This document shows positions 8,908-18,646 of a stretch of 64,000 nt of DNA, piece after piece. A model generated the notes under the pieces. The model was not told where the DNA came from and did not search any database. It saw only the letters and a list, made by a program, of their open reading frames with translations. The DNA lies in NCBI RefSeq assembly GCF_011762125.1, contig NZ_JAASQN010000005.1, positions 302,484 to 366,483 on the forward strand, given 5' to 3'. A program made the position numbers and the translations under genes. The stretch's first letter is position 1; every line of letters starts with the position of its first letter. Origin of the DNA: Sphingopyxis panaciterrae. Lineage in GTDB: Bacteria > Pseudomonadota > Alphaproteobacteria > Sphingomonadales > Sphingomonadaceae.

Positions 8908-8940
8908 CGTCGCCCCCGCGAAGGCGGGGCCGCTGGCAAA
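8908..8940. repeat. Degenerate single-arm palindromic repeat after bamE
   Basis: One arm of the GCCCCCGCGAAGGCGGGG hairpin, followed by CGCTGGCA as in the full copies at 11568, 45452 and 63921. The second arm is missing. A separate hairpin follows at 8973-8997 (TTGGACATGCC / GGCATGTCCAA). Confidence 0.7.
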
Positions 8941-8972
8941 TTTGCGCTACATCGATAGCGGCTAGTTAAGGG

Positions 8973-8997
8973 TTGGACATGCCTCCGGCATGTCCAA
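8973..8997. terminator. 11-bp stem hairpin between bamE and maeB
   Basis: TTGGACATGCC pairs perfectly with GGCATGTCCAA around a 3-base loop. It lies between two convergent genes and could end either transcript. No T-run follows, so this is a weak call. Confidence 0.4.
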
Positions 8998-9058
8998 GGA
9001 TTGTCCGGGAGATAATCCGACCCTTCACTCCTGCGCCGGGGCGACGACTTTCTTTTGT

Positions 9059-11323
9059 CTATTGCGCGATTCCGCCCGCCGCGAGCACCGCGAGCGTGAC
9101 GAGGTCCGATGCGGTCGACGCCATCGTCGCGACCTGCACCGGCTTTTCCATGCCGACGAGCATCGGACCGATCACCGCGCCACCGCCGAGTTCGCGCAGC
9201 AGTTTTGCTGACAGATTGGCCGATTGCAGCCCGGGCATGACGAGGACGTTGGCGGGCCCCGACAGGCGGCAGAAGGGGTAATTTTTCATCACCTTCTCGT
9301 TGAGCGCGACGTCGGGGGCCATTTCGCCTTCATATTCGAAGCCCGGATTGCGCTCGTCGAGGATCGACACCGCCTCGCGGATATTGTCGAGCCACGATCC
9401 CGGCGGGTTGCCGAAGGTCGAGTAGGACAGGAAAGCGACGCGCGGTTCGTGCCCCATGCGCCGCGCGACCTGCGCGGTGCGTTCGGCGATGTCGGCGAGC
9501 ATCTCGGCGGTCGGCCGTTCGTTCACCGTCGTGTCGGACATGAAGATGGTATGATGCTGGTCGACGAGGACATGGATGCCGAACGGCGTCTTGCCCTCCG
9601 CATGGTCGATCACCCGCCGGACTTCGCGCATGGATTGGGAGTAGGTGCGGGTTGTGCCTGTGATCATCGCATCGGCGAGGCCGAGTTTGAGGAGCAGCGA
9701 GCCGAAAATGTTGCGGTCGCGGTTGACCATGCGTTCGATGTCGCGGCGGAGGTAACCGCGGCGTTGCAGCCGTTCGTACAGCATTTCCACCATTTGCGGC
9801 ACATGCGGCGAATTGACGCTGTTATGCACTTCGAAGCTCTCGGCATCGGCAACGCCCATCGCGCGCAATTTGTCGTGCAGCCCTTCGCGCCCGACGAGCA
9901 CCGGAATGCCGTAACCGCCGTCGCGGAACTGGATCGCGGCGCGCAGCACGACTTCCTCTTCGCCCTCGGCAAAGACGACGCGCTTCGGGTTCGACCGCGC
10001 GGCTTCATAGGCGAGCGTCAGCACCGAGGTCGTCGGGTTGAGCCGCGCGCGCAGGCGGGTGCGATAGGCATCGAGATCCTCGATCGGCCGCTGTGCGACG
10101 CCGGTCTTCATCGCCGCCTCGGCCACCGCGGCGGGGACGATTTCCATGAGGCGCGGGTCGAAGGGGGAGGGGATGATATATTCGGGGCCAAAGCTCGACG
10201 CACGGCCGCCATAGGCCGCGGCGACTTCCTCGGGCACCTGCTGGCGCGCGAGGTCGGCGATGGCGTATGCTGCCGCGATCTTCATCTCTTCGTTGATCGC
10301 GGTGGCATGGACGTCGAGCGCGCCGCGGAAGATGAAGGGGAAGCAGAGGACGTTGTTGACCTGGTTGGGGTAGTCGGAGCGCCCGGTCGCGATGATCGCG
10401 TCGGGCCGCGCCGCGCGCGCATCGGGGGGCGAGATTTCGGGGTCGGGGTTCGCCATCGCGAAGATGATCGGCGCCGGCGCCATGTCCTTGACCATCTCGG
10501 GCTTCAGCGCGCCCGCCGCCGAGAGGCCAAGGAAGACGTCGGCGCCGACGAGCGCCTGCGTCAGGTCGCGCGCTTCGGTCGGCACCGCATGCGCCGACTT
10601 CCACTGGTCCATACCCTCGGTGCGGCCCTGGTAGATCGTGCCCTTGCGGTCGCACATGATGACATTTTCGTGCCGCACGCCCATCGCCTTGATCAGCGCG
10701 GTGCAGGCGATCGCCGCCGCGCCGGCACCGTTGACGACGACCTTGACCGTCGCGAGGTCGCGCCCGGTCAGGTGGCAGGCGTTGATCAGCCCGGCGGCGG
10801 TGATGATCGCGGTGCCATGCTGGTCGTCATGGAACACCGGGATGTTCATTTTCTCTTTCAACGCCTGTTCGATGATGAAGCAGTTCGGCGCTGCGATATC
10901 CTCGAGATTGATGCCGCCGAAGCTCGGTTCGAGCAGCGCGACGGCGTCGATGAACGCCTGCGGGTCTTCGGTGTCGACTTCGAGGTCGATCGAATCGACG
11001 TCGGCGAAGCGCTTGAACAGCACCGCCTTGCCCTCCATCACCGGCTTCGAGGCGAGCGCGCCGAGGTTGCCGAGGCCGAGGATCGCGGTGCCATTCGAGA
11101 TCACCGCAACCAGATTGCCCTTGATCGTATAATCATAGGCCTTGGCGGGATCGGCGGCGATCGCGTTGACCGGAACGGCGACACCGGGCGAATAGGCAAG
11201 GCTGAGGTCGCGCTGCGTCGCCATCGGCTTCGATGCGACGATCTCGATTTTCCCGGGCCGGCCATATTCGTGGTAGAGCAGGGCCTCGCGGTCGGAAAAC
11301 TGCACCTTGCTGCCACTATCCAT
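9059..11323 (-). CDS. maeB: NADP-dependent malic enzyme with C-terminal phosphotransacetylase-like domain
   Basis: Oxidative decarboxylation of malate to pyruvate and CO2. The N-terminal half has the malic domain (DLSLAYSPGVAVP, IKGNLVAVISNGTAILGLGNLG, FHDDQHGTAI) and a Rossmann nucleotide fold (VVNGAGAAAIACTAL). From about residue 430 a phosphotransacetylase-like domain follows (PKRVVFAEGEEEVVLRAA, TRTYSQSMREVRRVID), which in MaeB serves regulation (for example by acetyl-CoA) rather than catalysis. The total of 754 residues is the usual MaeB length. It is a monocistronic minus-strand gene, convergent with bamE. Confidence 0.96.
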   Translation of the reverse strand: MDSGSKVQFSDREALLYHEYGRPGKIEIVASKPMATQRDLSLAYSPGVAVPVNAIAADPAKAYDYTIKGNLVAVISNGTAILGLGNLGALASKPVMEGKAVLFKRFADVDSIDLEVDTEDPQAFIDAVALLEPSFGGINLEDIAAPNCFIIEQALKEKMNIPVFHDDQHGTAIITAAGLINACHLTGRDLATVKVVVNGAGAAAIACTALIKAMGVRHENVIMCDRKGTIYQGRTEGMDQWKSAHAVPTEARDLTQALVGADVFLGLSAAGALKPEMVKDMAPAPIIFAMANPDPEISPPDARAARPDAIIATGRSDYPNQVNNVLCFPFIFRGALDVHATAINEEMKIAAAYAIADLARQQVPEEVAAAYGGRASSFGPEYIIPSPFDPRLMEIVPAAVAEAAMKTGVAQRPIEDLDAYRTRLRARLNPTTSVLTLAYEAARSNPKRVVFAEGEEEVVLRAAIQFRDGGYGIPVLVGREGLHDKLRAMGVADAESFEVHNSVNSPHVPQMVEMLYERLQRRGYLRRDIERMVNRDRNIFGSLLLKLGLADAMITGTTRTYSQSMREVRRVIDHAEGKTPFGIHVLVDQHHTIFMSDTTVNERPTAEMLADIAERTAQVARRMGHEPRVAFLSYSTFGNPPGSWLDNIREAVSILDERNPGFEYEGEMAPDVALNEKVMKNYPFCRLSGPANVLVMPGLQSANLSAKLLRELGGGAVIGPMLVGMEKPVQVATMASTASDLVTLAVLAAGGIAQ

Positions 11324-11801
11324 CGTCTATCCTCTCATCTGATTCATAAGACGCGCGCCCGAAATCATTCCTAGCGGCAGTTCCGGCACCGCCGAAACCA
11401 AAATCCACACCGGTCCATGCGCTATGGCTTACCCCCAGGAACATTAATCCCCTAGCGTCACCCGGGCCGATTGTAACCGGCAATATGTGTCGATTTGGCG
11501 ATTCTGTCCGTGGCCATGCCGTGACGGGAATGGCTGTTTTTGGGTGGTTACGGAGGCAATCTAAAACCGTCGCCCCCGCGAAGGCGGGGGCCGCTGGCAG
11601 CCTTGCACTAGGCCGATGACGGCCCCCGCCTTCGCGGGGGCGACGAATTAAAAAGGGCGGCTCGCCACCCCGATGCTGCACTCCTCTTTTGAACTTGCGA
11701 AAGTTATGATTGCCCGACGGTGAATCCCCAACCGCCTGCCGAATGACGAATAGTAAGGGCTGATCCCTTGTCATGCGGCCCCCGATCACTAAGCAGGGCG
11801 A
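11324..11801. other. 478-bp gene-free region between maeB and mutS
   Basis: This divergent gap must contain the promoters of maeB (minus) and mutS (plus). The only clear structure is the paired palindrome at 11568-11645. No ORF with coding character and no convincing consensus promoter was seen. Confidence 0.6.
11568..11645. repeat. Paired palindromic repeat (family A), full copy
   Basis: Two inverted arms, CGTCGCCCCCGCGAAGG... and ...CCTTCGCGGGGGCGACG. Each folds on itself (CCCCCGC-GAAG-GCGGGGG), and they are separated by a spacer containing GCTGGCAGCCTTGCAC. The spacer is the reverse complement of that in the copies at 45452 and 63921, so this copy is inverted relative to them. Confidence 0.9.
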
Positions 11802-14486
11802 ATGCCCGTAACCGCCCCGAAACCTGCCAACAGCAACGCCGCTCCCGCCGCCCGTCTCGCCGCCCACCCCGCCGCGACGCCGATGATGGCGCAATATTGG
11901 TCGCTGAAGGAAAAAGCGGGCGATTGCCTGCTTTTCTATCGCATGGGCGATTTCTTCGAACTCTTCTTCGACGACGCCAAGGCTGCGGCGGCGACGCTCG
12001 ACATCGCGCTGACCGCGCGCGGCGAACATGGCGGTGAGCCGGTGCCGATGTGCGGCGTCCCCGTCCATGCCGCCGAATCCTATCTCGCGCGGCTGATCCG
12101 CGCCGGCCACCGCGTCGCGATCGCCGAACAGATCGAAAGCCCCGCCGAGGCCAAGGCGCGCGGCGGGTCGAAGGCGCTGGTGGCGCGGGCGATCGTGCGT
12201 TTCGTGACCGCGGGCACGCTGACCGAGGAAAGCCTGCTCGAAGGGCGGAGCGCCAACCGGCTCGCGGCGCTTGCCGAAGTCGGCAGCGAAGGCGTGGTCG
12301 CGATCGCCGCCGCCGATATTTCGACCGGGCGGTTCGAAGTCGTCGCGGTGCGCCGCGAGGCGGTCGACGCCGAACTGGCGCGGCTCGCGCCGTCCGAACT
12401 GCTGGTCAGCGATGCAGCGGAGGATGCGCCGACATGGAGCGCGCGGCAGCTTGTCCGCCGTCCGGCGAGCGACTTTGCGAGCACCGCGGGGCAGAAGCGG
12501 CTCGAGGCGCTGTTCGGGGTCCAGACGCTCGACGGTTTCGGCAATTTCTCGCGCGGCGAAATCGCGGCGATGGGGGCGATTGCCGCCTATCTCGACCATG
12601 TCGGGACCGGTTCGGCGGTGTTCCTCCAGCCGCCGCTGCGCGTCGCGGCGCCGGACCGTATGGCGATCGACGCGGCGACGCGCGAGAGCCTGGAGCTTGT
12701 CCGTACGATGGCGGGCGCACGCGAGGGCAGCCTGCTTGGCACGATCGACCGCACGGTGACCGCCGCGGGGGCGCGGCTGCTCGCCGACGACCTTGCGAGC
12801 CCGCTGACCGACAAGGCGGCGATTCTCGACCGGCTCGACCTGGTCGACAGCCTGGCGCGCGATGCGCTGTGGCGCGGCGAGTTGCGCGCGACCTTGCGTG
12901 CGTTGCCCGATGCCGGGCGTGCGCTCGGCCGCCTTGTCGCCGGACGCGGCGGGCCGCGCGATCTGGCGCAATTGCGCGACGCGCTTGGCGGGGCGCGGCT
13001 GTTGCGCGAGCGGCTGGCGCGGCGCGCCGACCTGCCGCCCTTGCTCGCGCGGCTGCTGCCGGGGCTCGACGGCCATGGCGCGCTCGTCGACGAACTGACC
13101 CGCGCGCTGATCGAAACCCCGCCGGTCGATGCCGCGCAGGGCGGCTATGTCGCCGAAGGTTATGATGCCGCGCTCGACGCGCTGCGCGAGACCGCGCGCG
13201 ACGGGCGGAAAGCGATCGCGGTGCTCGAGGCGGGCTATCGCGACCGCACCGGCATCGCCTCGCTGAAGATCCGTCACAATGGCGTGCTCGGCTATCATGT
13301 CGAGGTGCCCGCGAAGCATGCCGACGCGCTGATGGCGCCCGAATCGGGCTTTACCCATCGCCAGACGCTTGCCGGGGTCGTCCGCTTCAACTCGTCCGAC
13401 CTCCACGAGGCGGCGAGCCGGGTGACGCAGGCGGGGGTGCATGCGCTCGCCGCCGAGATGGCGCATCTCGAAACGCTGACCGAGCAGGCGACCGAGCGGC
13501 GCGAGGCGATTGCCGCATCGTGCGACGTGCTGGCGCGGATCGACGTCGCCGCGGCGCTCGCCGATCATGCGATGAGCCACAATTGGTGCCGCCCCGACCT
13601 TGCCGACGAACCCTGTCTCGACGTGACCGGCGGGCGGCATCCGGTGGTCGAGGCGGCGCTGGCGAAATCGGCCGAACGCTTCGTTCCCAACGATGTGTCG
13701 CTGTCGCAGGCCGACCGGTTGTGGCTCGTCACCGGCCCCAATATGGGCGGTAAATCGACCTTTCTGCGCCAGAATGCGCTGATCGTCGTGCTGGCGCAGG
13801 CGGGTGGTTTCGTCCCCGCGGCGTCGGCGAAGCTCGGGCTTGTCGACCGGTTGTTCAGCCGCGTCGGGGCGAGCGACAATCTGGCGCGCGGGCGGTCGAC
13901 CTTCATGGTCGAAATGGTCGAGACCGCGGCGATCCTGGCGCAGGCGACGCCGCAAAGCTTCGTCATCCTCGACGAGGTCGGGCGCGGCACATCGACCTAC
14001 GACGGGCTGGCGCTCGCCTGGTCGGTGGTCGAGGCGGTGCATGAGGTCAACCAGTGCCGCTGCCTGTTCGCAACCCATTATCACGAGCTGACGCGGCTCG
14101 CCGAAACGCTGAATGCGCTGTCGCTTCATCATGTCCGGGCGCGCGAATGGCAGGGCGATCTGGTGCTGCTCCACGAAGTTGCCGAGGGCCCTGCTGATCG
14201 CAGCTATGGCCTGGCGGTGGCGCGGCTCGCGGGGGTGCCGGCGGGGGTGGTCAAGCGCGCCGAGGCGGTGCTCGCGAAGCTGGAGGCGGGGCGCGAGGCG
14301 ACCGGCGGGCTCGCGGCCGGGCTCGACGACCTGCCGCTTTTCGCGGCGACGCTCGCCGCGGCGCCGGCGGCGGTGAAGGATGCGCTGCGCGAGGCGTTGG
14401 GGGCGATCGATCCCGACGCGCTGGCGCCGCGCGAGGCGCTCGATGCGCTCTATGGGCTCAAGCGGATTTTGGCGGACGAGGGGTAG
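11802..14486 (+). CDS. mutS: DNA mismatch repair protein MutS
   Basis: Recognises mismatches and starts repair with MutL. The 894-residue product has the mismatch-reading motif GDFFELF (Phe and Glu at about residues 51 and 53). The connector and lever domains follow, then the ATPase with Walker A GPNMGGKST (about 645-653), Walker B FVILDEVGRGTSTYDG and ATHYHELTRL. The start at 11802 leaves an Ala/Pro-rich lead of about 28 residues before the domain, so a start a little further downstream is possible. glnD follows after 143 bp that hold a palindromic repeat. Confidence 0.97.
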   Translation: MPVTAPKPANSNAAPAARLAAHPAATPMMAQYWSLKEKAGDCLLFYRMGDFFELFFDDAKAAAATLDIALTARGEHGGEPVPMCGVPVHAAESYLARLIRAGHRVAIAEQIESPAEAKARGGSKALVARAIVRFVTAGTLTEESLLEGRSANRLAALAEVGSEGVVAIAAADISTGRFEVVAVRREAVDAELARLAPSELLVSDAAEDAPTWSARQLVRRPASDFASTAGQKRLEALFGVQTLDGFGNFSRGEIAAMGAIAAYLDHVGTGSAVFLQPPLRVAAPDRMAIDAATRESLELVRTMAGAREGSLLGTIDRTVTAAGARLLADDLASPLTDKAAILDRLDLVDSLARDALWRGELRATLRALPDAGRALGRLVAGRGGPRDLAQLRDALGGARLLRERLARRADLPPLLARLLPGLDGHGALVDELTRALIETPPVDAAQGGYVAEGYDAALDALRETARDGRKAIAVLEAGYRDRTGIASLKIRHNGVLGYHVEVPAKHADALMAPESGFTHRQTLAGVVRFNSSDLHEAASRVTQAGVHALAAEMAHLETLTEQATERREAIAASCDVLARIDVAAALADHAMSHNWCRPDLADEPCLDVTGGRHPVVEAALAKSAERFVPNDVSLSQADRLWLVTGPNMGGKSTFLRQNALIVVLAQAGGFVPAASAKLGLVDRLFSRVGASDNLARGRSTFMVEMVETAAILAQATPQSFVILDEVGRGTSTYDGLALAWSVVEAVHEVNQCRCLFATHYHELTRLAETLNALSLHHVRAREWQGDLVLLHEVAEGPADRSYGLAVARLAGVPAGVVKRAEAVLAKLEAGREATGGLAAGLDDLPLFAATLAAAPAAVKDALREALGAIDPDALAPREALDALYGLKRILADEG

Positions 14487-14519
14487 ATGATGATTTCGCT
14501 GTCCTTATTCCTCATGCGC

Positions 14520-14626
14520 CGTGCCCCTGCGAAGGCAGGGCCCCATCTCCCACCGTGGCGATACACCACGAGCGGCTATGGAAAACGACAGCGCAGGCGA
14601 TGGGCCCCTGCCTTCGCAGGGGCACG
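14520..14626. repeat. Paired palindromic repeat upstream of glnD (family A variant)
   Basis: The arms CGTGCCCCTGCGAAGGCAGGG and CCCTGCCTTCGCAGGGGCACG enclose about 65 bp. Compared with family A, C-G pairs in both stem strands have become T-A (CCCCTGC/GCAGGGG), so the hairpin is kept. The right arm (14604-14623) ends 6 bases before the chosen glnD start. Confidence 0.88.
14618..14622 (+). promoter_or_regulatory. Likely glnD Shine-Dalgarno inside a repeat hairpin
   Basis: AGGGG lies 7 bases upstream of ATG 14630 and is the best ribosome site there. It is also the 3' strand of the hairpin GCCCCTGC-CTTC-GCAGGGGC (roughly 14604-14623), so a folded transcript would hide it. Confidence 0.55.
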
Positions 14627-14629
14627 GTG

Positions 14630-17389
14630 ATGAGCGAGCTGTTCGACAATCTCGATCAGCGCCGCGCGATCATCGACCGGCGGGCGCTCGCAGGGCGGCT
14701 CGATGATATCGCCGAGGAGAGCAAGGATAATGGCACGCGCCGCCGCGCGATGGTGGCGCTGCTCAAGGAGGCACTCGACAAGGGGCGCGTGGAAATCGAG
14801 CGCCGATTGCTCGAACATCCCTCGTCGGGGCGGATCGCGGCGAGTGCGACGGCGTTCCTGATCGACCAGATCATCCGCCTCAGCCATGATTTCACCGTCG
14901 GCCATCTGTATCCGTCGGGCAATCGTTCGGCGGGCGAACGGATCACGCTGATCGCGGTCGGCGGCTATGGCCGCGGCGAAATGGCGCCGCACAGCGACAT
15001 CGACATCGGCTTTCTCACCCCGTTCAAGCAGACGAGCTGGACCGAACAGGTGATCGAGGCGCAGCTCTACACCTTGTGGGACCTCGGGCTGAAGGTCGGC
15101 CATTCGAGCCGGTCGATCGACGAGATGGTACGCGCTGCGAAGGACGATCTGACAATTCGTACCGCGCTGCTCGAGGGGCGTTTCATCTGGGGCGACCGTG
15201 ACCTCTATGATCAAGCGTCGGCGCGCTTCGATGCCGAAGTCGTCGCGGGCAATGCCCGCGCCTTCGTCGCCGACAAGCTCGCCGAGCGCGATGAGCGGCA
15301 TAAGAGGATGGGCGATTCGCGCTATGTCGTCGAACCCAATGTGAAGGAAGGGAAGGGGGGGCTGCGCGACCTCCACACCCTGTTCTGGATCGGCAAATTC
15401 ATCCACCGGGTACGCACGGTGCCCGAACTCGTCGATGCCGGGTTGCTATCGGGACGCGAACTGCGCCAGTTCGCGCGCGCCGAAAACTTCCTGCTCGCGG
15501 TACGATGTCATCTGCATGTTCTCGCCGGGCGCGCCGAGGACCGGCTGACCTTTGATTTCCAGCCCGAAATCGCGCGCCGGATGCAGTTCGCCGACCGGCC
15601 GGGGAAGAGCGCGGTCGAGCGCTTCATGCAGCTCTATTTCCTCCATGCGAAAAGCGTCGGCGACGTCACCGGTACCTTTCTGGCGCATCTCGACGACCAG
15701 CTTGCGGCGCGCGGACGGCGTTTCCTGCCGTCGATCCGGCGGCGGCCGGGCAAGCTCAACGGCTTTGTGCTCGACCGCGGCCGGCTGGCGTTGCCGAGCG
15801 ACGATTTCTTCCAGACCGACCCGGTGCGGCTCATCGAGATTTTCGCGCTCGCCGACAAGCATGGCCTTGAAATCCATCCGCAGGCGATGCGGCAGGCGCG
15901 CCACGACGCGAAGCTGATCGACGCGCGCGGGGTGCGCCGCGTGGCGCGCGCGAACGAACTGTTTCTCGACGTGCTGACCAGCCCGCGCGATCCCGAAACG
16001 GTGCTGCGCTGGATGAACGAGGCGGGGGTGTTCGGCCGCTTTGTTCCCGATTTCGGCCGTGTCGTCGCGCAGATGCAGTTCGACATGTATCATCATTATA
16101 CGGTCGACGAGCATACGATCCGCGCGATCGGCCTGCTCGCCGACATCGAGCAGGACCGGTTGAAGGATGATCACCCGCTGTCGAGCGTGATCATGAAGCA
16201 GGTCCAGTCGCGGCGCGTCATCTATTGCGCGGTGCTGCTGCACGACATCGCCAAGGGGCGCGGCGGCGACCATAGCGTGCTCGGCGCCGAACTGGCGCTC
16301 AGGGTCTGTCCGCGGCTGGGGCTGTCGCCGGCCGAGACCGAGACGGTGTCGTGGCTGGTGCGTTACCACCTGCTGATGTCGGCGACCGCGTTCAAGCGCG
16401 ACCTTGCCGATTTCAAGACGATCCTCGATTTCGCCGGGCAGGTGCAGTCGCCCGAGCGGCTGCGGCTGCTGCTGGTGCTGACGGTGGTCGATATTCGCGC
16501 GGTCGGGCCCGGGGTCTGGAACAGCTGGAAGCGCCAGCTGCTGACCGAATTATTCGATGCGGCCGAAGAAGTGCTGCGCCTCGGCCACAAGCAGAAGGGC
16601 CGCGAATCGCGGATCGAGGGCAAGAAGGAAGCGGTCGCGGCGCTGCTCCGGCTCGACGAAAAATCCTTCGCGAAGCTCGCGCGGCGGCTGCCCGAAAGCT
16701 ATTGGATCGCCGAGTCGGTCGAGGTGATCGCCGCCAATCTGATCCATATCCAGCAGGCCGGAAACACGCCGCTGCATATCGCCGCGGTGCCCGACGACGA
16801 TCGCGGCGCGACGCTGGTGATGGTGCTCGCCGCCGACCATCCGGGGCTCTTCTATCGCATCGCGGGCGGCATCCATCTGGCCGGCGGCAATATCATCGAC
16901 GCGCGCATCCACACGACGCGCGACGGGCTGGCGCTCGATAATTTCCTTGTCCAGGATCCGCTCGGGCGGCCGTTTGCGGAGGCCGAGCAGATCGTCCGGC
17001 TGACCCGCGCGATCGAGGATGCGCTCGCCAACCGCCACCGGCTGCTGCCGAAGCTTGAGGCGCGGGCGCTGCCGCGGACGCGCGCCGAGGCGTTTCGCGT
17101 CGTCCCCAATGTCTTCGTCGACAACAAGGCGTCGAACCGCTTCACGGTGATCGAGGTCAATGCGCAGGATCGGCCGGCGCTGCTCAACCAGCTTGCCTAT
17201 GCATTGTTCCAGTCGAAGGTGACGGTGCATTCGGCGCATGTCGCGACCTATGGCGAGCGCGCGGTCGACACCTTTTACGTCACCGACCTGATCGGCGACA
17301 AGATCGACAGCGCGGCGCGGGTGAAGTCGCTCGAAAAACGCCTGCTCGAGGCCGCGACGAGCCAGAGCGAGGAGGCGGTGGCGGCGTGA
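14630..17389 (+). CDS. glnD: Bifunctional PII uridylyltransferase/uridylyl-removing enzyme
   Basis: Senses glutamine and uridylylates or de-uridylylates PII, controlling nitrogen assimilation. The 919-residue product shows a nucleotidyltransferase (VGGYGRGEMAPHSDIDI), then an HD phosphohydrolase domain (HHYTVDEHTIRAI, LLHDIAKGRGGDHS). Two ACT domains are at the C-terminus (LVMVLAADHPGLFYRIAGGI and FTVIEVNAQDRPALLNQLAYAL). An in-frame ATG at 14555 lies inside the upstream repeat and gives residues unlike the family. ATG 14630 (MSELFDNLDQRRAII) is therefore preferred. Confidence 0.96.
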   Translation: MSELFDNLDQRRAIIDRRALAGRLDDIAEESKDNGTRRRAMVALLKEALDKGRVEIERRLLEHPSSGRIAASATAFLIDQIIRLSHDFTVGHLYPSGNRSAGERITLIAVGGYGRGEMAPHSDIDIGFLTPFKQTSWTEQVIEAQLYTLWDLGLKVGHSSRSIDEMVRAAKDDLTIRTALLEGRFIWGDRDLYDQASARFDAEVVAGNARAFVADKLAERDERHKRMGDSRYVVEPNVKEGKGGLRDLHTLFWIGKFIHRVRTVPELVDAGLLSGRELRQFARAENFLLAVRCHLHVLAGRAEDRLTFDFQPEIARRMQFADRPGKSAVERFMQLYFLHAKSVGDVTGTFLAHLDDQLAARGRRFLPSIRRRPGKLNGFVLDRGRLALPSDDFFQTDPVRLIEIFALADKHGLEIHPQAMRQARHDAKLIDARGVRRVARANELFLDVLTSPRDPETVLRWMNEAGVFGRFVPDFGRVVAQMQFDMYHHYTVDEHTIRAIGLLADIEQDRLKDDHPLSSVIMKQVQSRRVIYCAVLLHDIAKGRGGDHSVLGAELALRVCPRLGLSPAETETVSWLVRYHLLMSATAFKRDLADFKTILDFAGQVQSPERLRLLLVLTVVDIRAVGPGVWNSWKRQLLTELFDAAEEVLRLGHKQKGRESRIEGKKEAVAALLRLDEKSFAKLARRLPESYWIAESVEVIAANLIHIQQAGNTPLHIAAVPDDDRGATLVMVLAADHPGLFYRIAGGIHLAGGNIIDARIHTTRDGLALDNFLVQDPLGRPFAEAEQIVRLTRAIEDALANRHRLLPKLEARALPRTRAEAFRVVPNVFVDNKASNRFTVIEVNAQDRPALLNQLAYALFQSKVTVHSAHVATYGERAVDTFYVTDLIGDKIDSAARVKSLEKRLLEAATSQSEEAVAA

Positions 17390-17492
17390 AGCGATAGCTT
17401 TTCTGGCCATCCAGCCCAGTTTTTCTGCGCGTTGACCTTCTTCAGCGAGAGATTTAGCCACGCTGGCGATAAGTAAAATCGAGGAGGGTCGA

Positions 17493-18620
17493 ATGTCGGA
17501 TTTCTCACGTCGCCAGATCGTCGGCGGCGCCATCGCGGCCGCCGCCGCGGCGCCGTTCATCAGCCGGCCGGTGCGTGCGGAAAGCGCCGCCTATCCGCCG
17601 CGCACCTATCCGAAGCGGGTGGTCGACCTGGTGAACGAGGCGCTGGTCATCGACATGCTGCACCCGATTAAGATCGACGAGGGTCCAGCGCCGATGACCG
17701 ACAAGCTCGCCGAGGAATATCGGACGAGCGGGCTCAACGCGATCCTCCAGGGCGTCGGCATCCGCGACCCCGAGGCGCGCGACCAGGTCTTGTCCTATTA
17801 CGCGCTGTGGGGCCATTATGTGCAGGTCAACAGCCATGTCTTCACCGGCGTCGACAAGATGGCCGACATCGTCCGCGCCAAGCGTGACGGCAAGGTCGCG
17901 GTGATCATGGGGATGCAGAATGCGGACCATTTCCAGAAGGTCGAGGACGTCGAATTTTTCTACAAGCTCGGCCAGCGCGTGTCGCAGCTGACCTATAATT
18001 GGCAGAACCGCCTCGGTTCGGGTTCGACCGAGCGCGTCGATGGCGGCATCACCGATTATGGCGTGTCGATCATCGAGGCGATGAACAAGGTCGGCATGCT
18101 GATCGACGTGTCGCACAGCGGCGACAGGACGACGCTCGACGCCATCGAGCTGTCGCCGAAGCCGATCGCGGTCACCCACAGCAACTGCCGCGCGCTTAAC
18201 AACCATCCGCGGCTCAAGACCGACGAGGCGATCAAGGCGCTCGCCGCGAAGGGCGGCGTGTTCGGCATCGCCGGGGTGCGCAATTTCGTGACCGCGCAGG
18301 AACCGACGACCTTGCCGAACATCGTCGATCATATCGACCATGCGGTAAAGCTGGTCGGGATCGAGCATGTCGGGATCGGCAGTGACCTCGACAATCATGG
18401 CTATGACGACATGCCGCCCGAATTGCAGAAGGCGATGAAGGGGATGCTGAAGGCGAGCTACGCCTGGCGCGACAAGATCGACACCGACGGCTTCGACCAT
18501 CCGCGGCGGATTTACGACCTGACCGAGGAACTGATGCGGCGGGGCTATTCGAACGACAATATCAAGGCGATCCTCGGCGGCAACTTCCAGCGCCTGCTGA
18601 CCGCGACCTGGGGCGGGTAG
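17493..18620 (+). CDS. Exported membrane dipeptidase, peptidase family M19
   Basis: A 375-residue zinc dipeptidase-like protein (renal dipeptidase family). The N-terminus has a twin-arginine signal (SRRQIVGGAIAAAAAAPF), suggesting export of the folded protein through Tat. Family motifs are LVIDMLHP near the N-terminus (metal site in the usual DGH-type position, here with Asp and His spaced differently), VIMGMQNADHF, LIDVSHSG, PIAVTHSNCRAL and HVGIGSDLDNHG. A good ribosome site (GAGGAGG) precedes the start. Substrate unknown. It stands alone, convergent with pheT. Confidence 0.88.
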   Translation: MSDFSRRQIVGGAIAAAAAAPFISRPVRAESAAYPPRTYPKRVVDLVNEALVIDMLHPIKIDEGPAPMTDKLAEEYRTSGLNAILQGVGIRDPEARDQVLSYYALWGHYVQVNSHVFTGVDKMADIVRAKRDGKVAVIMGMQNADHFQKVEDVEFFYKLGQRVSQLTYNWQNRLGSGSTERVDGGITDYGVSIIEAMNKVGMLIDVSHSGDRTTLDAIELSPKPIAVTHSNCRALNNHPRLKTDEAIKALAAKGGVFGIAGVRNFVTAQEPTTLPNIVDHIDHAVKLVGIEHVGIGSDLDNHGYDDMPPELQKAMKGMLKASYAWRDKIDTDGFDHPRRIYDLTEELMRRGYSNDNIKAILGGNFQRLLTATWGG

Positions 18621-18646
18621 ACCGAAAATTATAGAAATAATAACCG

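Noticed and set aside
9224..11374. 700-codon plus-strand frame opposite maeB
   Set aside because: Antisense shadow of maeB, with no recognisable domain and a composition biased to Asp/Arg/Val/His.
11316..14174. Very long minus-strand open frame (over 900 codons) opposite mutS
   Set aside because: mutS on the plus strand has full domain and motif support. GC-rich genes often leave the opposite frame open, and this product shows only repetitive Arg/Ala/His composition.
14555..14629. Earlier start of glnD inside the palindromic repeat
   Set aside because: The extra 25 residues come from the repeat and do not resemble GlnD. The ATG at 14630 has a better ribosome site.
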